A DNA stretch of 5,501 nucleotides from NCBI GenBank assembly GCA_947629425.1, contig CANRDR010000102.1, positions 1 to 5,501 on the forward strand, given 5' to 3'. Source of the DNA: an uncultured Bacilli bacterium (GTDB lineage Bacteria > Bacillota_I > Bacilli_A > RF39 > UBA660). A program made the position numbers and the translations under genes. A model generated the notes under the pieces. It had not been told where the DNA came from, searched no databases, and saw only the letters and a program-made list of their open reading frames with translations. Of the stretch, positions 5,456-5,501 are shown in pieces; the first letter of the stretch is position 1; each line of letters begins with the position of its first letter.

Positions 5456-5501
5456 TTATTTATTATTCATTAATTTGTCAAAATATTTTTTGTCTATACC
5501 A
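5456..5501 (-). CDS. Probable C-terminus of an upstream gene, partial
   Basis: From the right edge one minus-strand frame reads G-I-D-K-K-Y-F-D-K-L-M-N-N-K and stops at TAA (5458-5456). The other two frames stop within a few codons. The charged, lysine-rich helical composition matches typical protein ends in this genome, and the terminator at 5336-5360 would close its transcript. Fourteen codons are too few to identify it, and the open frame could be chance. Confidence 0.4.
   Translation of the reverse strand, partial: GIDKKYFDKLMNNK

Noticed and set aside
1..5501. CRISPR array, tRNA, rRNA or insertion sequence
   Set aside because: I see no regularly spaced repeats, no tRNA-like cloverleaf sequence, no rRNA segments, no transposase frame and no terminal inverted repeats in the window.

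Overview
The window is very AT-rich, with A/T-ending codons, strong Shine-Dalgarno (SD) sites and A+T-biased spacers. This fits a low-GC Gram-positive host (Bacillota, Bacilli or Clostridia-like, possibly an uncultured gut lineage). A closer assignment is not possible from the sequence. TGG encodes Trp in the ASCH-family gene, and TGA serves as a stop in a standard ATGA gene overlap, so the Mycoplasma code (TGA = Trp) is unlikely. Every supported gene is on the minus strand, so the window reads biologically from right to left.

Right end (5165-5501): the apparent last 14 codons of an upstream gene, then a promoter-like site leading into a compact two-hairpin element that ends in a strong intrinsic terminator (5336-5360). 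Next come two tandem promoter-like sites before the ASCH gene. The two arms of a 10-bp inverted repeat each overlap one of their -35 hexamers.

Middle (3801-5164): three genes, possibly one unit. They are an ASCH-domain protein (PUA-like fold, RNA-linked), a 93-residue helical protein of unknown function that almost certainly starts at a GTG, and a CFI-box-type protein of 192 residues. The last two abut exactly (TAAATG). Just downstream, at 3653-3720, lies the decayed C-terminus of a second ASCH gene, so the small gene and the CFI-box gene sit between a live and a dead ASCH C-terminus.

Left (261-3577): a two-gene ABC exporter operon of the MacB/LolCDE/FtsX superfamily, with an ATPase and an 881-residue permease made of two fused FtsX units. 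The genes overlap by 4 bp. The promoter has a good -10 and a 7-bp direct repeat with an 11-bp period over the -35 region, as expected for an OmpR-type response regulator site.

Left edge (1-260): spacer plus the first eight codons of another minus-strand gene (MKKRYIVV...). A run of eight C/G bases (67-74) falls in its promoter spacer, the arrangement seen in phase-variable promoters.

The ABC operon is a normal, confidently assigned system. The more unusual material is the G-tract promoter, the ASCH/helical/CFI-box cassette with its ASCH remnant, and the regulatory architecture at 5245-5426.
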